From NCBI GenBank assembly GCA_002469805.1, contig DKNW01000016.1:4451-12979 (forward strand): 8,529 nucleotides of DNA, written 5' to 3'. Source of the stretch: Rhodobiaceae bacterium UBA7378 (GTDB taxonomy: Bacteria > Pseudomonadota > Alphaproteobacteria > RS24). Below the pieces are notes generated by a model, which was given only the letters and a program-made list of their open reading frames with translations, was not told the origin of the DNA and made no database searches. Both the position numbers and the translations under genes were made by a program. This document shows positions 6,419 to 8,529 of the stretch, in pieces. Positions within the stretch are counted from its first letter, which is position 1. Each line of letters opens with the position of its first letter.

Positions 6419-6450
6419 CTTGTAGCCTTGCCGCTTGCTACCTATATAAA
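6419..6450 (+). promoter_or_regulatory. RpoH (sigma-32) heat-shock promoter of dnaK-dnaJ
   Basis: CTTG at 6419-6422 is followed, after 18 bases, by CCTATATAAA at 6441-6450. The heat-shock promoter consensus described for alphaproteobacteria is, as I recall it, CTTG, 17-18 bases, then CYTATNTNNG. Every specified position matches except the final G, which is A here. Transcription would begin near 6456-6458, leaving an untranslated leader of roughly 85 bases before dnaK with an AGGAG at 6527-6531. This agrees with the known RpoH control of dnaKJ in this class. The site lies wholly in the 140-bp spacer if alkB starts at 6400. Confidence 0.7.
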
Positions 6451-6470
6451 CCTGTAATCGGGGTTGGAAA
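6443..6470 (-). promoter_or_regulatory. Possible alkB promoter sharing the dnaK -10 region
   Basis: On the minus strand TATATA (6448-6443) is preceded by TTTCCA (6470-6465) with a 16-base spacer. The -10 box matches the housekeeping consensus at five of six positions and the -35 at four of six. The start would fall near 6436, giving a leader of about 36 bases that contains the GAAGG site. The same TATATA is part of the dnaK heat-shock promoter on the plus strand. This is inferred from motifs only. Confidence 0.35.
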
Positions 6471-6540
6471 GCGGCCCGCATAGCGCGCCCACCACACCGA
6501 ACGTTATGTTTCTGAGAGGAATTAGCAGGAGAAGCTCACA

Positions 6541-8460
6541 ATGGGTAAGGTAATCGGGATTGACCTCGGCACAACCAATTCATGCGTATCTGTCATGGAT
6601 GGAAGCACGCCAAAAGTTATCGAGAACGCTGAGGGCGCACGCACCACGCCGTCCATGGTTGCGTTTACCGACGAAAGCGAGCGCCTTGTCGGGCAGCCGG
6701 CCAAACGCCAAGCCGTCACCAATCCGATCAACACGCTATTCGCTATCAAACGGCTGATCGGGCGCACATTTAACGACCCGGCCACCAAAAAAGATATCGA
6801 CATGGTGCCTTACGACATTGTCGCCGCTGATAATGGCGATGCCTGGGTGAACGCCGCTGGCGAAAAATACTCGCCATCGCAAATCTCGGCTTTTATTTTG
6901 CAAAAAATGAAGGAGACAGCCGAAAGCTATCTTGGTGAAAAGGTGGAGCAGGCCGTTATCACTGTGCCGGCTTATTTTAACGACGCCCAGCGTCAAGCCA
7001 CCAAGGATGCCGGTAAAATTGCCGGTCTGGAAGTCTTGCGCATTATCAACGAACCGACGGCGGCGTCACTGGCCTATGGCCTGGACAAAAACGACGGACA
7101 GACAATCGCAGTTTACGACCTTGGCGGCGGGACGTTTGATGTATCGATACTGGAAATCGGTGACGGCGTATTTGAAGTGAAATCAACCAATGGCGACACA
7201 TTCCTCGGTGGTGAGGATTTTGATATATCGTTGGTGGACCATTTGGCAGAGGAATTTCAAAAGGAAAACGGCATCGACCTGCGCGGCGATAAGCTCGCGC
7301 TTCAGCGCCTGAAAGAAGCCGCTGAGAAAGCCAAAATTGAGCTGTCATCATCGAGCCAGACAGAAGTAAACCTGCCATTTATTACAGCCGATGCCTCTGG
7401 CCCGAAACACCTGAACCTCAAGCTGACGCGCGCCACATTCGAGGCCATGGTTGAAGAGCTGGTGCAACGCACCCGCAAACCGTGCGAAGACGCCATGAAA
7501 GATGCAGGCATGGCGGCCAGCGAGATTGACGAGATCGTGCTCGTCGGCGGACAAACGCGCATGCCGCGCATCCGCGATTTCGTCAAAGACGTTTTCGGCA
7601 AAGAGCCGAATATGAGTGTGAACCCCGACGAAGTGGTTGCCATGGGCGCCGCCATTCAAGCCGGTGTGTTACAGGGCGATGTTAAAGATGTTTTGTTGCT
7701 GGACGTAACCCCGCTTTCGCTTGGCATTGAAACACTGGGCGGGGTTTTCACCCGCCTGATCGACCGCAACACCACCATCCCGACCAAGAAATCGCAAGTA
7801 TTCTCAACCGCTGATGATAATCAAGGTGCGGTGACAATTAGCGTGTGTCAGGGCGAACGCGAAATGGCGTCTGACAACAAAAACCTTGGGCAGTTCAACC
7901 TTGAGGGCATTCCGCCTGCACCGCGCGGCGTACCGCAAATCGAGGTCGCCTTTGACATTGATGCAAACGGCATTGTGAGCGTGTCAGCGACCGACAAGGC
8001 AACCGGCAAAGAACAGACAATCCGCATCGAGGCGTCCGGTGGACTGTCCGATGACGATATCGAGCAGATGGTCAAGGATGCCGAAGCAAATGCCGAAGCC
8101 GATAAAGAACGCCGCGAAAGTGTGGAGGTGCGCAATAATGCAGAAAGCCTGATCCACGCGACGGAAAAATCAATCTCTGAAAACGAAGAAACCGTCGAAG
8201 CCGATGATCGCGCGGCGGCAGAAACCGCTATTGCCGAACTGCGCACTGCGCTCGAGGGCGACGACAAAGCCGATATCGAAGCCAAAGCGCAAGCGCTCAC
8301 GCAAGCCGCGATGAAAATTGGCGAAGCGGTTTACAAAGCCCAGCAGGAAGCTGCCGGAGAAGCTGCGGCTGCGGAGGATGCTCAAGACGAGGAAAACATC
8401 GTCGACGCCGATTTCGAGGAAGTGCCAGAAGACGATTCCGACGACAAAAAAGCATCTTAA
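6541..8460 (+). CDS. dnaK: DnaK, Hsp70 chaperone
   Basis: DnaK is the ATP-driven cytoplasmic Hsp70 that binds exposed hydrophobic segments, working with DnaJ and GrpE. The 639-residue protein is full length. The nucleotide-binding domain has the phosphate-1 loop IGIDLGTTNSCVSV at 5-18, DLGGGTFDVSIL at 193-204 with T198 aligning to the E. coli autophosphorylated Thr199, and the adenosine motif IVLVGGQTRMPRI at 332-344. The interdomain linker DVLLLD is at 383-388. The substrate-binding domain follows with GQFNLEGIPPAPRGVPQIEV, an alpha-helical lid and an acidic tail containing VDADFEEV. A Cys replaces the usual aromatic or His residue just before QGERE, a minor variation. AGGAG at 6527-6531 precedes the ATG by 9 bases. 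It is transcribed from its own RpoH-type promoter, with dnaJ 25 bp downstream. Confidence 0.99.
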   Translation: MGKVIGIDLGTTNSCVSVMDGSTPKVIENAEGARTTPSMVAFTDESERLVGQPAKRQAVTNPINTLFAIKRLIGRTFNDPATKKDIDMVPYDIVAADNGDAWVNAAGEKYSPSQISAFILQKMKETAESYLGEKVEQAVITVPAYFNDAQRQATKDAGKIAGLEVLRIINEPTAASLAYGLDKNDGQTIAVYDLGGGTFDVSILEIGDGVFEVKSTNGDTFLGGEDFDISLVDHLAEEFQKENGIDLRGDKLALQRLKEAAEKAKIELSSSSQTEVNLPFITADASGPKHLNLKLTRATFEAMVEELVQRTRKPCEDAMKDAGMAASEIDEIVLVGGQTRMPRIRDFVKDVFGKEPNMSVNPDEVVAMGAAIQAGVLQGDVKDVLLLDVTPLSLGIETLGGVFTRLIDRNTTIPTKKSQVFSTADDNQGAVTISVCQGEREMASDNKNLGQFNLEGIPPAPRGVPQIEVAFDIDANGIVSVSATDKATGKEQTIRIEASGGLSDDDIEQMVKDAEANAEADKERRESVEVRNNAESLIHATEKSISENEETVEADDRAAAETAIAELRTALEGDDKADIEAKAQALTQAAMKIGEAVYKAQQEAAGEAAAAEDAQDEENIVDADFEEVPEDDSDDKKAS

Positions 8461-8485
8461 CCGCGCAAGTATCAGGAGCCGCCGC

Positions 8486-8529
8486 ATGGCAAAAGAGGAC
8501 TATTATGCCCTGCTTGGTGTCAAAAAGAC
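8486..8529 (+). CDS. dnaJ: DnaJ co-chaperone, 5' fragment cut by the window edge
   Basis: Only 14 codons and two bases are visible, reading MAKEDYYALLGVKK, the opening of a DnaJ J-domain (family pattern DYYelLGV). DnaJ delivers substrates to DnaK and stimulates its ATPase. The start is supported by AGGAG at 8474-8478 with 7-base spacing. It lies 25 bp after dnaK with no terminator or promoter between them, so the two are almost certainly one operon. The short fragment could in principle be another J-domain protein, but its position makes DnaJ by far the best call. Confidence 0.93.
   Translation, partial: MAKEDYYALLGVKK

Noticed and set aside
5741..6481. Long form of AlkB starting at the ATG at 6481
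   Set aside because: The extra 27 residues do not resemble AlkB, would cover the dnaK promoter and the proposed alkB promoter, and exceed the family length; the ATG at 6400 has a spaced GAAGG.
6506..6553. Small upstream frame (15 codons) overlapping the dnaK start
   Set aside because: It has no ribosome site of its own and no other sign of use; such short frames are expected by chance.
7848..8300. 150-codon open frame on the minus strand inside dnaK
   Set aside because: It is Ser/Ala-rich, as expected from the complement of the Ala/Glu-rich DnaK lid codons, with no recognisable domain; it lies wholly within a certain gene.
8461..8485. Terminator or promoter between dnaK and dnaJ
   Set aside because: The 25-bp spacer contains only the dnaJ ribosome site; there is no hairpin with a T-run and no promoter boxes.

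Overview
The window is a chromosomal segment of an alphaproteobacterium, moderately GC-rich by eye. The assignment rests on the gene order (penicillin-binding protein activator, hemW, rdgB, rph, hrcA, grpE, then dnaK-dnaJ), on the style of the proteins, and on a dnaK promoter matching the heat-shock (RpoH) consensus described for alphaproteobacteria. I cannot name a genus. The DNA is almost fully coding, and I see no mobile elements, tRNA or rRNA genes, CRISPR arrays, pseudogenes or gaps over 300 bases.

Layout, left to right. Bases 1-1436 (+) are the 3' part of an LpoA-like envelope protein gene that enters from outside the window. It converges on, and overlaps by 26 bp, a minus-strand operon rph-rdgB-hemW (3894 down to 1411), whose three genes overlap by 4 and 8 bp. 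An 84-bp divergent spacer (3895-3978) separates this operon from hrcA-grpE (3979-5738, +). A minus-strand alkB (6400-5741) lies tail to tail with grpE, with 2 bp between the stop codons. A 140-bp divergent spacer (6401-6540) holds the dnaK heat-shock promoter, followed by dnaK (6541-8460) and the first 44 bases of dnaJ (8486-8529), which runs off the right edge.

Functionally this is a stress and quality-control neighbourhood. DnaK, DnaJ and GrpE form the Hsp70 folding machine, and HrcA is a heat-shock repressor. RNase PH trims RNA 3' ends, RdgB removes damaged purine nucleoside triphosphates, AlkB reverses alkylation damage, and HemW is a radical-SAM-type haem chaperone. The left-edge protein probably belongs to peptidoglycan synthesis control.

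The window looks like conserved housekeeping DNA, and I found no undescribed system. The points most worth checking are regulatory: a near-consensus RpoH promoter for dnaK whose -10 region is nearly palindromic and may also serve alkB; an hrcA start that looks leaderless; the absence of any CIRCE operator; and start-codon corrections for hemW and alkB.
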